Notes: generated by a model from the letters alone, not told the origin. A stretch of 64,000 nucleotides of DNA from Serratia sp. H1w (GCF_000633355.1 NZ_AYMQ01000006.1:1-64000), one strand, 5' to 3'. Counted from the first letter of the stretch, positions 39,341-51,864 are shown. Translations and numbers: made by a program.

Positions 39341-39348
<8 letters not shown>
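38374..39348 (+). CDS. Degenerate GH13 alpha-glucosidase-like protein, catalytic core missing
   Basis: A 324-residue ORF placed between the mal control region and malK, overlapping the malK start by 8 bp. Its N-terminus ([20 protein letters not shown] at 13-32, then [15 protein letters not shown]) is that of oligo-1,6-glucosidases and trehalose-6-phosphate hydrolases. Residues 122-169 ([16 protein letters not shown], then YQGEELGLP) resemble the end of the barrel, where GH13 enzymes have NHDQPRVVSRWG. The roughly 200 residues between, which hold the nucleophile Asp and the acid Glu, are gone, and NHD has become EID. AGGAAG precedes the ATG. It cannot be an active hydrolase; it may bind sugar or be a relic. 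Confidence 0.75.
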
Positions 39349-41781
<2,433 letters not shown>

Positions 41782-41794
41782 TACTGGCTTGACG

Positions 41795-41816
41795 GGAGGG
41801 CGCCTGCACGCCCTCC
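41795..41816 (+). other. Intercistronic hairpin between lamB and malM
   Basis: GGAGGGCG, loop CCTGCA, CGCCCTCC, followed by TTCTTACTGTTT. It lies 14 bp after lamB. The T-run is interrupted, so it is more likely an mRNA-stabilising or partially terminating element than a full terminator. Confidence 0.65.
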
Positions 41817-41893
41817 TTCTTACTGTTTGACCGGCAGTCGTGCGCTTGCCTGCCCACTGCCGGGATGCACGCTCAAAGCGAGAGGGTATAACA

Positions 41894-42796
41894 ATGAAAA
41901 AAAATCTACTGTCACTCTGCCTGTCTCTGGCGTTGACCGTCGGCGTACCGCTGGCGACCTATGCCGATACCCCGGCCAACGTTTCCGTCGCACCGGCCAT
42001 CAGTGCTTCCACCCTGCAAAGCTTGCCTTGGCAGCCGTTGGTACCGCCGGTAACTCAGGATGTCCAACTCAATAACGTCAGCCCACAGATCAATCAGGGC
42101 CAGATCCAGGGTGCCGTTGCCGCATTCACGTTGCCAGCCGATCGCGGATCGCTGGAGATCCAACTAAGCAGCCTGGCCGGCAAGAATTCGATCTATGCCC
42201 CTAGCGTATTGGTGCTCGATGAACACATGCGCCCGGCAGCCTATTATCCGAGCAGCTACTTCGTTTACCAGCCTCCGGGCGTGATGTCTGCCGATCGGCT
42301 GGAAGGCACGTTGAAACTGACCCCGGCACTGGGGCAAAAACAGATTTATATGCTGGTGTATACCACCCAGCAGGATCTGGCTAAAACCACCACGCTGACC
42401 AACCCGGCCAAGGCCTACGCCCAAGGGGTAGGTAATGCGGTGCCGGATATTCCGGATCCGATCGCCAGCCACAGCACCAGCGGCACGCTGAAGCTGAAGG
42501 TGACCGCAGAGCAAGGGGCCAGCAACATTATGATTGGTATGTTGCAGTCGGCTCCGGCAACGCCACCGGTAGTGGTGGGAGCCACCGCACCGGCAGTTGC
42601 GGCACCTGCACCGGTTGCCGTCGTACCAGCAGAGCCGATGCTCAATGACACTGAAGCCTACTTCAATAACGGTATCAAACAGGCCATCAAGGCTGGGGAT
42701 ATCGATAAAGCGCTGAAGCTGATGAATGAGGCTGAAAAACTGGGTTCCACCACCGCACGAGAAACGTTTATTAGTAGTGTGAAAGGCAAGGGGTAG
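41894..42796 (+). CDS. malM: Periplasmic maltose-operon protein MalM
   Basis: Periplasmic protein of unclear role, encoded last in the malK-lamB-malM operon. It has 300 residues (E. coli 306). A signal peptide ends near TYADTPAN. A beta-rich N-terminal domain (LQSLPWQPLVPP) is followed by a Pro/Ala/Val-rich linker (residues about 220-260) and a helical C-terminal segment ATY-like DTEAYFNNGIKQAIKAGDID. The ATG at 41894 follows AGAGGG; an in-frame ATG 54 bases upstream would destroy the signal peptide. Confidence 0.93.
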   Translation: MKKNLLSLCLSLALTVGVPLATYADTPANVSVAPAISASTLQSLPWQPLVPPVTQDVQLNNVSPQINQGQIQGAVAAFTLPADRGSLEIQLSSLAGKNSIYAPSVLVLDEHMRPAAYYPSSYFVYQPPGVMSADRLEGTLKLTPALGQKQIYMLVYTTQQDLAKTTTLTNPAKAYAQGVGNAVPDIPDPIASHSTSGTLKLKVTAEQGASNIMIGMLQSAPATPPVVVGATAPAVAAPAPVAVVPAEPMLNDTEAYFNNGIKQAIKAGDIDKALKLMNEAEKLGSTTARETFISSVKGKG

Positions 42797-42828
42797 TCCC
42801 CCACGCTACCGATGCTGGCTTGATGATT

Positions 42829-42852
42829 GGTGCGCTTCGGCGCACCTTTTTT
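42829..42852 (+). terminator. Intrinsic terminator of malK-lamB-malM
   Basis: GGTGCGC, loop TTCG, GCGCACC, then TTTTTT, 32 bp after malM. Confidence 0.95.
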
Positions 42853-43057
42853 CATCTGTGGGCCAGCATCTTGTCAGTCAGATCCACGCTTGCCCCTCAC
42901 TGTACCTCCAAAAGAGTTTTCCCCTGATAAACGGCAATGCGATACGCCACGAATCTGCCTGCCGCTTTTGCATTTCTGCGTTACAATGGTTTTCTGTTAA
43001 CAGTTTGTATGGTTTGGCGCGGCACGCAGGGCGTAGCCTCCGGCCTGGAGTAGCAAC

Positions 43058-43582
43058 ATGTCTGGCACTAGGGACCCCATCCTGCCGCCGATTGAGTGGC
43101 TGTCTGAACATTCCTCAATACCTGCCGCCGTTAGCGATTGGCTGATGGAGCCAGGTTCCATGACCCGCCGTTTTGAGTGCCACTGTGGCCGCGTGCAGGT
43201 AGAACCGCAGCGTGAATGTTTCATCACTCGCGACCAGCTTCTTGCCGAAGAGGCGGCTCATTTGCCCCACAGCGAACGCTATTGGCTGCGTGAGATTGTG
43301 TTACTGGGTGATGGCGAGCCTTGGCTGTTGGGACGTACGGTGATCCCGCAAGAAACCCTGACCGGGCCGGATTTGGCACTGGTCGATCTGGGAACGCTGC
43401 CGCTGGGCCGCTATCTGTTCAGCAGCGAAAGTTTAACGCGCGATTATATCCATGTTGGCCAGCAGAAGGATCTGTGGGCGCGGCGTTCTCGCCTCCGTCT
43501 GGCGGGAAAACCATTATTACTGACGGAACTGTTTCTACCGGCCTCTCCACTGTATGCGGTGGAACAGGACACTCCGGCATAA
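43058..43582 (+). CDS. ubiC: Chorismate pyruvate-lyase
   Basis: Converts chorismate to 4-hydroxybenzoate and pyruvate, the first dedicated step of ubiquinone synthesis. It has 174 residues (E. coli 165), with a slightly longer N-terminus. Conserved blocks are SRYWLREI-like [34 protein letters not shown] and [23 protein letters not shown] precedes the ATG. ubiA follows in the same operon. Confidence 0.95.
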   Translation: MSGTRDPILPPIEWLSEHSSIPAAVSDWLMEPGSMTRRFECHCGRVQVEPQRECFITRDQLLAEEAAHLPHSERYWLREIVLLGDGEPWLLGRTVIPQETLTGPDLALVDLGTLPLGRYLFSSESLTRDYIHVGQQKDLWARRSRLRLAGKPLLLTELFLPASPLYAVEQDTPA

Positions 43583-43599
43583 TTAGGGGAGAAAGCACT

Positions 43600-44466
43600 T
43601 TGGAAGGGAGCGTGATTCAAAGCAAATGGCAGGCCTATAGCCATCTGATGCGTATCGATAAGCCGATTGGCACGCTGTTATTGCTGTGGCCTACCTTGTG
43701 GGCATTGTGGTTGGCAGGTGGCGGTGTTCCTTCGCTGTCGGTATTACTGGTGTTTGCGCTGGGCGTGTTCCTGATGCGCGCCGCTGGCTGCGTGGTAAAT
43801 GACTATGCCGATCGTGCATTTGATGGCCATGTAAAACGCACCGCAGGCCGCCCGATGCCGAGTGGCCGTGTCAGCGAAAAAGAGGCCAAAATCCTGTTTG
43901 TCTCGCTGGTGCTGGTTTCCTTTGCGCTGGTATTGACGCTGAACGCCATGACCATCTGGCTGTCGCTGGCGGCTCTGGCGCTGGCCTGGGTGTATCCGTT
44001 TATGAAGCGGGTGACCAATTTGCCGCAGGTGGTGCTGGGGGCCGCGTTTGGTTGGTCGATCCCGATGGCCTATGCCGCCGTAAGCGAGTCGCTGCCACTG
44101 AGTTGCTGGCTACTGTTTCTGGCCAACATCTGCTGGACGGTGGCTTACGATACGTTGTACGCCATGGTCGATCGCGATGACGATCTGAAGATTGGCATCA
44201 AATCCACGGCGGTGCTGTTTGGCCGTTATGACAAGCTGATCGTCGGGGCATTGCAGTTCGCTACGCTGCTGCTGATGCTGTGGGTGGGTTATCTGATGCA
44301 GTTGGGGGGCGCGTTTTACTGGTCGCTGTTGCTGGCAGGGGCCTTGTTTGTCCATCAGCAAAAGCAGGTGGCTGGCCGCGATCGCGATGCCTGTTTCCGC
44401 GCCTTCCTAAATAACAACTATGTTGGTCTGGTGCTGTTTATCGGTATTGCGCTTAGCTACGTTTGA
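43600..44466 (+). CDS. ubiA: 4-hydroxybenzoate octaprenyltransferase
   Basis: Inner-membrane enzyme that attaches the octaprenyl chain to 4-hydroxybenzoate. From a TTG at 43600 it has 288 residues (E. coli 290) and about nine membrane helices. The two Asp-rich motifs that bind magnesium diphosphate are [11 protein letters not shown] and [16 protein letters not shown] is preferred because it is preceded by AGGGGAG at good spacing and gives family length; there is no ATG upstream outside ubiC. It lies 17 bp after ubiC. Confidence 0.93.
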   Translation: MEGSVIQSKWQAYSHLMRIDKPIGTLLLLWPTLWALWLAGGGVPSLSVLLVFALGVFLMRAAGCVVNDYADRAFDGHVKRTAGRPMPSGRVSEKEAKILFVSLVLVSFALVLTLNAMTIWLSLAALALAWVYPFMKRVTNLPQVVLGAAFGWSIPMAYAAVSESLPLSCWLLFLANICWTVAYDTLYAMVDRDDDLKIGIKSTAVLFGRYDKLIVGALQFATLLLMLWVGYLMQLGGAFYWSLLLAGALFVHQQKQVAGRDRDACFRAFLNNNYVGLVLFIGIALSYV

Positions 44467-44472
44467 TTTGCC

Positions 44473-44645
44473 TTCACCCCAACCCTCTCCCACAGAGAGA
44501 GGGAGCTAGTTCAGCGTCGTGGGCAGGTAAGGTGGCACGCCGAAGGGGCGCGGCATGCTGCGCCAGTGCCAAGGTCAGATTCGGGAGTCAATGAGTAGCA
44601 CACACAGTCCCCTCTCCCTGTGGGAGAGGGTTAGGGTGAGGGGGT
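44473..44645. repeat. MITE-like element C, between convergent ubiA and plsB
   Basis: About 173 bp. The left end TTCACCCCAACCCTCTCCC and the right end (complement starts CACCCCCTCACCCTAACC) are inverted. The interior shares GTAAGGTGGCACGC, the GC core (CGAAGGGGCGCGGCATGCTG), GCCAAGGTCAGATTC and AATGAGTAGCACACACAG with element D. It ends one base before the plsB stop codon. Confidence 0.82.
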
Positions 44646-44646
44646 G

Positions 44647-47112
44647 TTACTCGGCTTCTTTTTCCACTTCTGCGGTCAACGCTGGGGTATTGGTTTCCTC
44701 CGGCATGTTGACGCTTTCGATGGTCAACTTGATTTCCGGGGTGATCAGATCGCTCAACATGGTGTAAACCTCCATGGTGTGCTCGCGGATCGCATCGCCA
44801 ATGTCGTTGATAAAGCCTTCTTCGCGCAGCGTCGCCACCAGGGTGGAGAACACCGCCTTGTCGAAGAATTCCGGTGCGTTGATGCCGTGTAGCACCGACA
44901 AACGCTGGGCCATAATGCGGCTCTCTTTCTCCAGGGCACCCCGGTTGATACTTGGGTTGGCGCTGAGGATCGACATGGTAATGGCATAGCGTTGCAGAGT
45001 TTCACGTACCCCGGCGGCCAACAGTTGCAACGGACGGATGCGCGTAGGGTTCAGCACCAGCTCATCGCCTTTGCTACAAATCAGCTGCTGACGTATCAAC
45101 TCTTCGATCAGCGGTTGCAGCACTTCTGCCAGCTGTTCTTTGTCGTAACGTAGGAACAGCTCGGCCTTCAACATCGGATAGATCAGGCTGACCTGACGCA
45201 ACAGTTCAACGCGTGACACGCGGCGGTGATGCATCACGATAGAGGCGATCAGCGAAGGCAGCACCAACATATGATGAATGTTGTTGCGATAGTACGTCAT
45301 CAGCACCGCTTGCTCGCGCGGCAGAATGATGATGTCGCCGATGTTGTCTTTCTCCACTTCAAACTTGTTCATGTTTAAAGCGTGATCCAGCAACTGGTCT
45401 GGCGTTTGTGTGGGTACGGTAGCGTCGGGCGCGTAAGGCACGTTACGCATCAGTTGCAGGTAGCACTCCAACTGCTCAAGCAACTGCTCACGGGTCAGCG
45501 AACGTTGGCGTGAGGCCAGCAGCGCGGTTGAACACAGGTTCATGGCGTTGGCGGCGGCGGCGTTGTTGATGCGCACCATGATCTGAGCAGCCAGATCGTT
45601 GACCGAAGGCGTCAGCCAGCTTGGGCGTTGGGCTTCGATGGGATCGATAGACTCGCGCCAATGTGGGACGTTCTGGTTCAGGTAGGTGGTCAACGGCAGC
45701 GGTTCGCCAAAGTTCACGTAGCCTTGGCCAAGGTTACGCAGTTTGCGCAAGCCACGCACCATTTGCAGCAGGCTCTCTTTCTCTTTGGTCGCCCCACGTA
45801 GTTCTTTGGCATAGGTGCCCACTTCCATCACGTGCTCGTAACCGATATAAATCGGCACCAGGGTGATCGGACGGGTACCGCCGCGCAACATGGCCTGAAT
45901 GGTCATCGACAGGGTGCCGGTTTTCGGCTCCAGCAGACGACCGGTACGGGAACGCCCACCTTCAACAAAATATTCTACCGAATAGCCACGGGTGAACAGT
46001 TCACCGAGGTATTCACGAAACACGGTTGAATAGAGCTTGTTGCCCTTGAAGGTACGGCGGATAAAGAACGCGCCCAGGCGGCGGAAGATCGGCCCGGCAG
46101 GCCAGAAGTTCAGGTTAATACCCGCGGCGATATGTGGTGGCACCAGACCTTGATGGTAGAGCACGTAGGACAGCAGCAGATAGTCCATATGGCTGCGGTG
46201 ACACGGCACATAGACGATCTCGTGGCCATCCTGCGCCAACTGACGCACGCGTTCGGCGTTGGTGACGTTGATGCCCTGATACAGGCGGTTCCAGGTCCAG
46301 CTCAACACGCGATCGGAAAGGCGTACCGTTTCATACGAGAAATCGGCAGCGATCTCTTCCATCAGCGCTATGGCGTTCTGCTGGGCCTTTTCATGGGAAA
46401 TCTTTTTGCTGCGTGCTTCGTCTTCGACCGCTTTCTCAATCGCTTTGGAGGCCAGCAACTTGTTGAACAGATCCTGACGGGCAGGCAGGCTTGGCCCGAC
46501 GGCGGCCAGGCGCTGGCGGGCGAAGTGCATGCGTGCGACACGAGCCAGTTTTTGCGCGATGGTCTTATCGGTACCGTGTTCGGTCGCCATGCGGCGCAGT
46601 GACACGGTATTGGAGAAACGGACAAAACTGTCGCGCCCCAGCCACAGTACCGCGAAGAACTTCTGTACGCCGTTCAACAGGCGCAGATGTGGCGTGCCGT
46701 GGCCTTCGCGCCCTGGGGAGCGGCCAAACATCACCGATACCGGCAACATCTGAATATCGAGATCCGGGTTGCTGCGGTGCAGATCCAGATAATCGTGGAA
46801 CAGTTTTACCGATTCTTCTTTTGGGGTGTAATAACGGAATACGCGCGGGCCATCGTGGATAAACACGTAGCTTGGCAGCACGGTGCCATCGATTTCCAAC
46901 GGGTTAAGGGGGTCGGGCAGATCTTGCGCCAGGCACTGGGTGCGCAAGGTGAGTAAATCCGCCTTGGAATTATAAGGTAAAACATACAAAATCGGTCGTG
47001 AGGGATCCAACCCTAACTCCGTGACCGGATCTGAAGGGATAACCTTACTTCTTACCAGCATTTTTAGTGGTAAGTTCAATATCTTATAATAGATTTTACG
47101 CCAACCTGACAT
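44647..47112 (-). CDS. plsB: Glycerol-3-phosphate 1-O-acyltransferase PlsB
   Basis: Inner-membrane enzyme that acylates glycerol-3-phosphate at position 1, the first step of phospholipid synthesis. From the ATG at 47112 it has 821 residues (E. coli 807). The acyltransferase HX4D motif is in [13 protein letters not shown] near residue 305; [14 protein letters not shown] and [14 protein letters not shown] follow. The start is fixed by [16 protein letters not shown], as in E. coli; the open frame extends 51 codons further upstream without similarity. It is divergent from dgkA, whose product also works on lipid intermediates. Confidence 0.96.
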   Translation of the reverse strand: MSGWRKIYYKILNLPLKMLVRSKVIPSDPVTELGLDPSRPILYVLPYNSKADLLTLRTQCLAQDLPDPLNPLEIDGTVLPSYVFIHDGPRVFRYYTPKEESVKLFHDYLDLHRSNPDLDIQMLPVSVMFGRSPGREGHGTPHLRLLNGVQKFFAVLWLGRDSFVRFSNTVSLRRMATEHGTDKTIAQKLARVARMHFARQRLAAVGPSLPARQDLFNKLLASKAIEKAVEDEARSKKISHEKAQQNAIALMEEIAADFSYETVRLSDRVLSWTWNRLYQGINVTNAERVRQLAQDGHEIVYVPCHRSHMDYLLLSYVLYHQGLVPPHIAAGINLNFWPAGPIFRRLGAFFIRRTFKGNKLYSTVFREYLGELFTRGYSVEYFVEGGRSRTGRLLEPKTGTLSMTIQAMLRGGTRPITLVPIYIGYEHVMEVGTYAKELRGATKEKESLLQMVRGLRKLRNLGQGYVNFGEPLPLTTYLNQNVPHWRESIDPIEAQRPSWLTPSVNDLAAQIMVRINNAAAANAMNLCSTALLASRQRSLTREQLLEQLECYLQLMRNVPYAPDATVPTQTPDQLLDHALNMNKFEVEKDNIGDIIILPREQAVLMTYYRNNIHHMLVLPSLIASIVMHHRRVSRVELLRQVSLIYPMLKAELFLRYDKEQLAEVLQPLIEELIRQQLICSKGDELVLNPTRIRPLQLLAAGVRETLQRYAITMSILSANPSINRGALEKESRIMAQRLSVLHGINAPEFFDKAVFSTLVATLREEGFINDIGDAIREHTMEVYTMLSDLITPEIKLTIESVNMPEETNTPALTAEVEKEAE

Positions 47113-47392
47113 AACAACGTGAAGCCTCTTGTTAGCAATGCGCCGCAAGCATACCAGAAACCCGGTAGCAGATCTGTGGCGTTGGGAAATCCGCAACCTT
47201 ATACGGCAACGGAAGTACATAGCTGAATTATACCCGATGGCTTGCAAGATGTAGCTAGGCAGCAAAGGTATTCCTGGCTTGTTGTATACTGCGCTGCGAT
47301 AAAATGTGATTGGGCTGGCAAATCTGTCTGGAACGTTACGGCTGGCAACACCACTAATACATGACTCATCCTGGAGAAAGGCGTTCTTAACT

Positions 47393-47761
47393 ATGGCAAA
47401 TCAAGCAACGGGCCTGACACGCATCATTAAAGCGGCGGGTTATTCCTATAAAGGCCTCATCGCGGCCTGGCAAAACGAAGCCGCATTCCGTCAGGAACTG
47501 GTGGCGACCGTGGTGGCCATCATCGTGGCGGTTTGGCTGGATGTGGGGGCGATAGCGCGCATCTTGTTGATCGGCTCGGTGCTGCTGGTGATGATTGTCG
47601 AAATCCTCAACAGTGCGATTGAAGCCATCGTCGATCGGGTAGGAACGGAATATCACGAGCTTTCCGGGAGGGCCAAAGATATGGGGTCGGCGGCCGTCTC
47701 GCTGGCGATCATTCTGGCGCTGTTCGTTTGGGCTTCGGTGCTTTGGCAGCATTTGGCGTGA
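47393..47761 (+). CDS. dgkA: Diacylglycerol kinase
   Basis: Small trimeric inner-membrane kinase that recycles diacylglycerol to phosphatidic acid. It has 122 residues, identical in length to E. coli DgkA, with three membrane helices and the conserved EAAFRQE and [14 protein letters not shown] blocks containing the catalytic Glu and magnesium ligands. The ATG at 47393 matches the family start; GGAGAAAGG lies upstream. Confidence 0.96.
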   Translation: MANQATGLTRIIKAAGYSYKGLIAAWQNEAAFRQELVATVVAIIVAVWLDVGAIARILLIGSVLLVMIVEILNSAIEAIVDRVGTEYHELSGRAKDMGSAAVSLAIILALFVWASVLWQHLA

Positions 47762-47820
47762 AACCGGCAGGTATCGTTGCGATCCCGCTCGCTACCTGCT
47801 GATTTTTATTTATTCTTCGG

Positions 47821-47875
47821 TTCCCAATCCTGACTTAGCTGTATATACTCACAGCAAGACTGTATAAACAAACAG
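47821..47875 (+). promoter_or_regulatory. lexA promoter with two SOS boxes
   Basis: CTGTATATACTCACAG (47839-47854) and CTGTATAAACAAACAG (47860-47875) both fit CTGT-N8-ACAG and are separated by five bases, as upstream of E. coli lexA. A promoter with TTCCCA (47821-47826), 17 bp and TATACT (47844-47849) overlaps the first box, allowing autorepression. Confidence 0.93.
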
Positions 47876-47883
47876 GGGGCGGA

Positions 47884-48492
47884 ATGAAAGCACTAACTAC
47901 CAGACAGCAAGAGGTCTACGACCTGATTCGCGATCATATTTCGCAAACGGGCATGCCACCGACGCGTGCCGAGATCGCAATGCGCCTGGGGTTCCGCTCA
48001 CCGAATGCTGCAGAAGAACACTTGAAGGCGCTGGCTCGTAAAGGCGTTATCGAGATCATCTCCGGCGCATCACGCGGTATCCGCCTGTTGATGGAAGATG
48101 AAGAAGGGTTACCTCTGGTGGGCCGCGTGGCTGCTGGTGAACCTCTGCTGGCTCAGCAGCATATTGAAGGGCACTATAAGGTTGATCCTTCTCTGTTCAA
48201 GCCGAATGCCGATTTCCTGCTGCGCGTCAGCGGCATGTCGATGCGCGATATCGGCATTCTGGATGGCGATCTGCTGGCGGTACACAAGACTCAGGACGTA
48301 CGTAACGGCCAGGTTGTTGTCGCCCGCATTGAAGACGAAGTGACGGTCAAGCGCCTGAAAAAGCACGGTAACGTTGTTGAGCTGCTGCCGGAAAACAGTG
48401 AATTCCAACCGATCGTGGTCGATCTGCGCCAGCAGAACTTCACCATCGAAGGCCTGGCGGTGGGTGTGATCCGCAACGGCGACTGGATCTAA
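47884..48492 (+). CDS. lexA: LexA, SOS repressor and autoprotease
   Basis: Represses the SOS regulon and cleaves itself when RecA filaments form. It has 202 residues, as in E. coli. The DNA-binding helix region [20 protein letters not shown] is N-terminal; the cleavage site is Ala84-Gly85, and the catalytic pair is Ser119 (RVSGMSM) and Lys156 (VTVKRL). GGGGG precedes the ATG. It is followed by dinF, as in E. coli. Confidence 0.98.
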   Translation: MKALTTRQQEVYDLIRDHISQTGMPPTRAEIAMRLGFRSPNAAEEHLKALARKGVIEIISGASRGIRLLMEDEEGLPLVGRVAAGEPLLAQQHIEGHYKVDPSLFKPNADFLLRVSGMSMRDIGILDGDLLAVHKTQDVRNGQVVVARIEDEVTVKRLKKHGNVVELLPENSEFQPIVVDLRQQNFTIEGLAVGVIRNGDWI

Positions 48493-48602
48493 CCGCTTTA
48501 GCTCGAATTGCTGCCTTTAAAACGGCAAACTTCGCCCCAACTCTGGGGCGATGTCATTTCTGAACGACGCTAAAACCCATCTTTGTACGGGAACATATCG
48601 TT

Positions 48603-49952
48603 ATGCGCCTGCTTTCTGCCTTCACCAGTGATACCGACAAAGCGCTGTGGCGCCTTGCGTTGCCGATGATCTTCTCCAATATTACCGTCCCATTGCTTGG
48701 CCTGGTGGATACCGCGGTCATCGGCCATCTCGATAGCCCTAGCTATCTTGGCGGGGTTGCGGTTGGTTCCATGGCCACCAGCTTCCTGTTTATGCTGTTG
48801 CTGTTCCTGCGTATGAGCACCACCGGGCTGACGGCACAGGCGTTGGGGGCGCAAGATCCTTACCGGCTGGCTCGCGCCTTTATGCAGCCGCTGTTGTTGG
48901 CACTGGTCGCTGGGGGGGCGATTGTGTTGCTGCGAACCCCGTTAATCGACTTGGCGTTGAACATCGTGGGGGGAGATCGGGACGTTTTGCTGCAAGCCAG
49001 GCTATTTCTGGAGATCCGTTGGTTAAGTGCCCCGGCGGCGTTGGCCAATATGGTGCTGTTGGGCTGGCTGTTGGGAGTGCAGTATGTGCGTGCGCCGGTG
49101 ATCCTGCTTATTGTCGGCAACCTGCTGAACATCGTATTGGATATCTGGCTGGTGATGGGGCTGGGTTGGAACGTACAAGGGGCCGCCACTGCCACGGTGA
49201 TCGCAGAGTACGCCACGTTGTTGCTGGGGCTGTGGTTAGCCTGGCGGGTTCTGCGCTTACGCGGTATTTCGCTGGTGATGCTGCGTACCGCCTGGCGTGG
49301 GGATCTGCGCCGCCTGCTGGCGCTCAACCGTGACATCATGTTGCGTTCGTTACTGCTGCAACTGTGTTTTGCCTCGTTGACCATTCTGGGAGCTCGAATG
49401 GGCGGGGAAGTGGTCGCGGTGAATGCGGTGCTGATGAACCTGCTGACCTTTACGGCTTATGCTCTGGACGGTTTTGCCTACGCGGTGGAGGCCCATTCCG
49501 GTCATGCCTATGGGGCAAGAGACGGGCGGCAACTGCGTAAAGTATGGCGTGCTGCCTGCCGGCAGGCGTGCCTGGTTGCCTGTGGCTTTGCGGTTATTTA
49601 TCTGTTTGCCGGGCAACAGATTGTGGCGGCTTTAACTTCATTGCCGGAGCTGCGCGCGTTGGCCAATCATTATCTGCCTTGGCAGGTGGTGCTGCCTCTG
49701 GTGGGGGTTTGGTGCTACCTGTTGGATGGCATGTTTATCGGTGCCACCCGTGGCGCAGAAATGCGTAACAGCATGGCGGTCGCGGCGGTGGGCTATGGGC
49801 TGACGCTATTTACCCTGCCGGTATTGGGCAATCACGGTTTATGGCTGGCTCTGGCGGTCTTCCTGGCACTGCGTGGGGCTGCCCTTGGTTGGGTATGGCA
49901 CCGTCATAGCGTACGTGGAACCTGGTTTTCTTCCTCGGTGAGCGGAGGGTAA
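48603..49952 (+). CDS. dinF: MATE-family efflux protein DinF
   Basis: Inner-membrane transporter of the MATE family with 12 hydrophobic segments, 449 residues (E. coli 459). The N-terminal block WRLALPMIFSNITVPLLGLV and LMNLLTFTAYALDGFAYAVE are nearly unchanged. It is read from lexA as part of the SOS response. The 110-bp lexA-dinF gap carries a hairpin, TCGCCCC / GGGGCGA (48532-48551), without a T-run, which could reduce but not stop read-through. Confidence 0.92.
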   Translation: MRLLSAFTSDTDKALWRLALPMIFSNITVPLLGLVDTAVIGHLDSPSYLGGVAVGSMATSFLFMLLLFLRMSTTGLTAQALGAQDPYRLARAFMQPLLLALVAGGAIVLLRTPLIDLALNIVGGDRDVLLQARLFLEIRWLSAPAALANMVLLGWLLGVQYVRAPVILLIVGNLLNIVLDIWLVMGLGWNVQGAATATVIAEYATLLLGLWLAWRVLRLRGISLVMLRTAWRGDLRRLLALNRDIMLRSLLLQLCFASLTILGARMGGEVVAVNAVLMNLLTFTAYALDGFAYAVEAHSGHAYGARDGRQLRKVWRAACRQACLVACGFAVIYLFAGQQIVAALTSLPELRALANHYLPWQVVLPLVGVWCYLLDGMFIGATRGAEMRNSMAVAAVGYGLTLFTLPVLGNHGLWLALAVFLALRGAALGWVWHRHSVRGTWFSSSVSGG

Positions 49953-50190
49953 TACTCACCGGACAGAACAGATTGGCTGATGATATCGGCCGGTTGTTCA
50001 CATTTTGTTACATGTGTCGTGAGTGGTTTTGGTTCGCTTGCTTATTGTTTTAATGGCGTTTTTTGCTATTAAGAGTTTTCCTAACCGCATTTCATGCTGT
50101 CTTTCCGTTTGATTGGCTATAGTTAATCACGTGGCTGGCGAATTAAGCCCACGCTTAATTGGCAACAGGACGCATTAGAGAACCTTAAAT

Positions 50191-50219
50191 TTGACTCAGT
50201 TAAGTCCAGCCAGATTTAT
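50191..50219 (+). promoter_or_regulatory. Candidate yjbJ promoter
   Basis: TTGACT (50191-50196), 17 bp and ATTTAT (50214-50219) lie about 35 bp before yjbJ. The -10 is poor, which would suit a stress sigma factor; E. coli yjbJ is RpoS-dependent. The rest of the 301-bp dinF-yjbJ gap is AT-rich with no gene that I can see. Confidence 0.35.
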
Positions 50220-50253
50220 CTAAAACTGACAACCATAGAGTAACGGAGAGATT

Positions 50254-50463
50254 ATGAACAAAGATCAAGCCGACGGTAACTGGAAGCAGTTTAAAGGTAA
50301 AGTGAAGGAAAAATGGGGCAAGCTGACCGATGACGATATCACCGTTATCGAAGGGAAACGCGAACAGCTGGTCGGTAAAATCCAGGAACGCTATGGCTAC
50401 CAGAAAGAGGCAGCCGAAAAAGAAGTCAAAGCCTGGGAAGAGCACAGCAAGTATCGTTGGTAG
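50254..50463 (+). CDS. yjbJ: CsbD-family stress protein YjbJ
   Basis: A 69-residue, highly charged soluble protein of the CsbD family, the same length as E. coli YjbJ. Blocks NWKQFKGKVKEKWGKLTDDD and LVGKIQERYGYQKEAAEKEV are conserved. It is an abundant stationary-phase protein in E. coli with unknown function. GGAG precedes the ATG. Confidence 0.94.
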   Translation: MNKDQADGNWKQFKGKVKEKWGKLTDDDITVIEGKREQLVGKIQERYGYQKEAAEKEVKAWEEHSKYRW

Positions 50464-50578
50464 CGCGATGAGCCGCTGACTATCGCGGCGCTACGACACC
50501 ATCCGGCCTGGCAGATTTCCCCCCTGCCAAGGCCACGGGAACAAGGATGTACCCGCTCCCTCCTGTAATCCAATCCGC

Positions 50579-51088
50579 TTATTTTTTCTTGATCACAATG
50601 CTGTGGTCATGATCGCAATCGTGTTTGCTGTCGCAGCTTTCTACCACCACACAGGCGGAGCACAGGCCGTGAGCTTCAACTACGCTGTGACGCAGGACAA
50701 ACCCCGATTCTTGAGCCAGTTTCTGCAAGGTCTCTTCCACCCCTTCGGTGGTGCGCTCAGTAACCTGCCCGCAACGATCGCAGATAAACAGGGCGGAGGT
50801 GTGCATCGGCTGTTCGAAGTGATGGCACAGCACATAGCTGTTGGCCGATTCGACGCGATGGATAAACCCCTGTTCGAGCAAGAAATCCAGTGCACGATAG
50901 ACCGTAGGGGGTTTAGCCTGCGGTTCTGCGACACGCAGTAAATCCAGTAAATCATAAGCGCTGATGGCCCCGGGTTGCTCAGCCATCAGGCGTAACACTT
51001 CCAGCCGTTGCGGGGTCAGTCGCACGTTGCGTTGCTGACAGAGTTGTTCAGCCTGCGCGAGCAGCTTTTCCTGGTTGGTTGAGTTCAT
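50579..51088 (-). CDS. zur: Zinc uptake regulator Zur
   Basis: Fur-family repressor of zinc uptake genes. It has 169 residues (E. coli 171). The DNA-binding half contains RNVRLTPQRLEVLRLM and PPTVYRALDFLLEQGFIHRV. Metal ligands are the paired cysteines in FICDRCG and CSACVVVESC and the histidines of HHFEQPMHTS. The C-terminus is rich in Asp, His and Lys. The start MNSTNQEKLL is chosen by similarity over an ATG 13 codons upstream; its ribosome site is weak. Confidence 0.95.
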   Translation of the reverse strand: MNSTNQEKLLAQAEQLCQQRNVRLTPQRLEVLRLMAEQPGAISAYDLLDLLRVAEPQAKPPTVYRALDFLLEQGFIHRVESANSYVLCHHFEQPMHTSALFICDRCGQVTERTTEGVEETLQKLAQESGFVLRHSVVEAHGLCSACVVVESCDSKHDCDHDHSIVIKKK

Positions 51089-51415
51089 GGCAATTATCCG
51101 GCTACGCAAAGAAGCCGATTTTATCATGTTTCAACGCAATCGCCGAGAGTTGCCCCAGTTTCCCCGGATAACGTGACAAAACGGGCGATTTTCTGGAGCT
51201 ATGCTAGCCAGAATGAGATGCAGATCACTATGTACTGTTTGTGGGGCGTGACTGGATTATTTTATTGGTAATGAGAGCGTTGCGACAGGCACTAAGCTTT
51301 AGATTGAAGGGAGAGGGGCGAGTCAATAATTGACCGTATGGCTTGGGGAGCGCTATTCGAATACGGGCCTGGTGGAGACCCGTAACAACTACCGGCGTAG
51401 ACTTACTTGAGATAT
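51089..51415. other. Intergenic stretch without a recognisable gene
   Basis: 327 bp upstream of zur and downstream of the DUF5339-like gene. I see no supported reading frame, repeat copy or strong terminator. A weak hairpin, ACGGG / CCCGT (51363-51383), lies near the end of the latter gene. E. coli has yjbL and yjbM near this position; nothing similar is visible here. Confidence 0.5.
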
Positions 51416-51697
51416 TTATTTAAGACCCATGGAGGCCTTCATCTTACCCATCATCTCAATCCCTTGCTGACAAGCGGGATCTTGCTGTTCAGCTGGCATA
51501 GCGGCCATCTGCTCTTTGGCTTGATCCATCTGGGCTTTCAGCGCATCCATCTGCGGCTTGGCGGCTTCATTTTTAGAGGCTTCAACGATTAAATCGTCAA
51601 CTTCGCCAACGTACTTTTTACAGGTGTCGGTTAATTCACCGGCCAAAACGGATGATGACATGGCTAACATACTGAAGATAATTACAAACTTTTTCAT
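51416..51697 (-). CDS. Small secreted protein, DUF5339-like
   Basis: A 93-residue protein with a clear signal peptide (MKKFVIIFSMLAMSSSVLA, then GELTDTCKKY). The mature part of about 74 residues is helical, Met-, Gln- and Lys-rich, with two cysteines (TDTCKK and DPACQQG) that could form a disulfide in the periplasm. It resembles the DUF5339 family, mostly uncharacterised small periplasmic proteins. It takes the place of yjbL-yjbM in the E. coli order. No function can be assigned. Confidence 0.75.
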   Translation of the reverse strand: MKKFVIIFSMLAMSSSVLAGELTDTCKKYVGEVDDLIVEASKNEAAKPQMDALKAQMDQAKEQMAAMPAEQQDPACQQGIEMMGKMKASMGLK

Positions 51698-51835
51698 AAA
51701 GCATCCTGCTATTAATATTCCATCCCAGTGATGGTGGTAGGATTATCTTTAAACGCAGGTGATAAAACAAGCAACTGAAAAAAAATAGGATTATGTTTAA
51801 TTGAAGCGGCTGACAAGCCTTCTCCCATCTCGCCA

Positions 51836-51864
51836 CGTGGGGGCGCTGCATGCTGCGCCCGTCG
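51836..51864. repeat. Dispersed GC palindrome upstream of dusA
   Basis: CGTGGGGGCGCTGCATGCTG continuing GCGCCCGTCGG. Same core as 369-395, lying between the divergent DUF5339-like gene and dusA. Confidence 0.78.
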
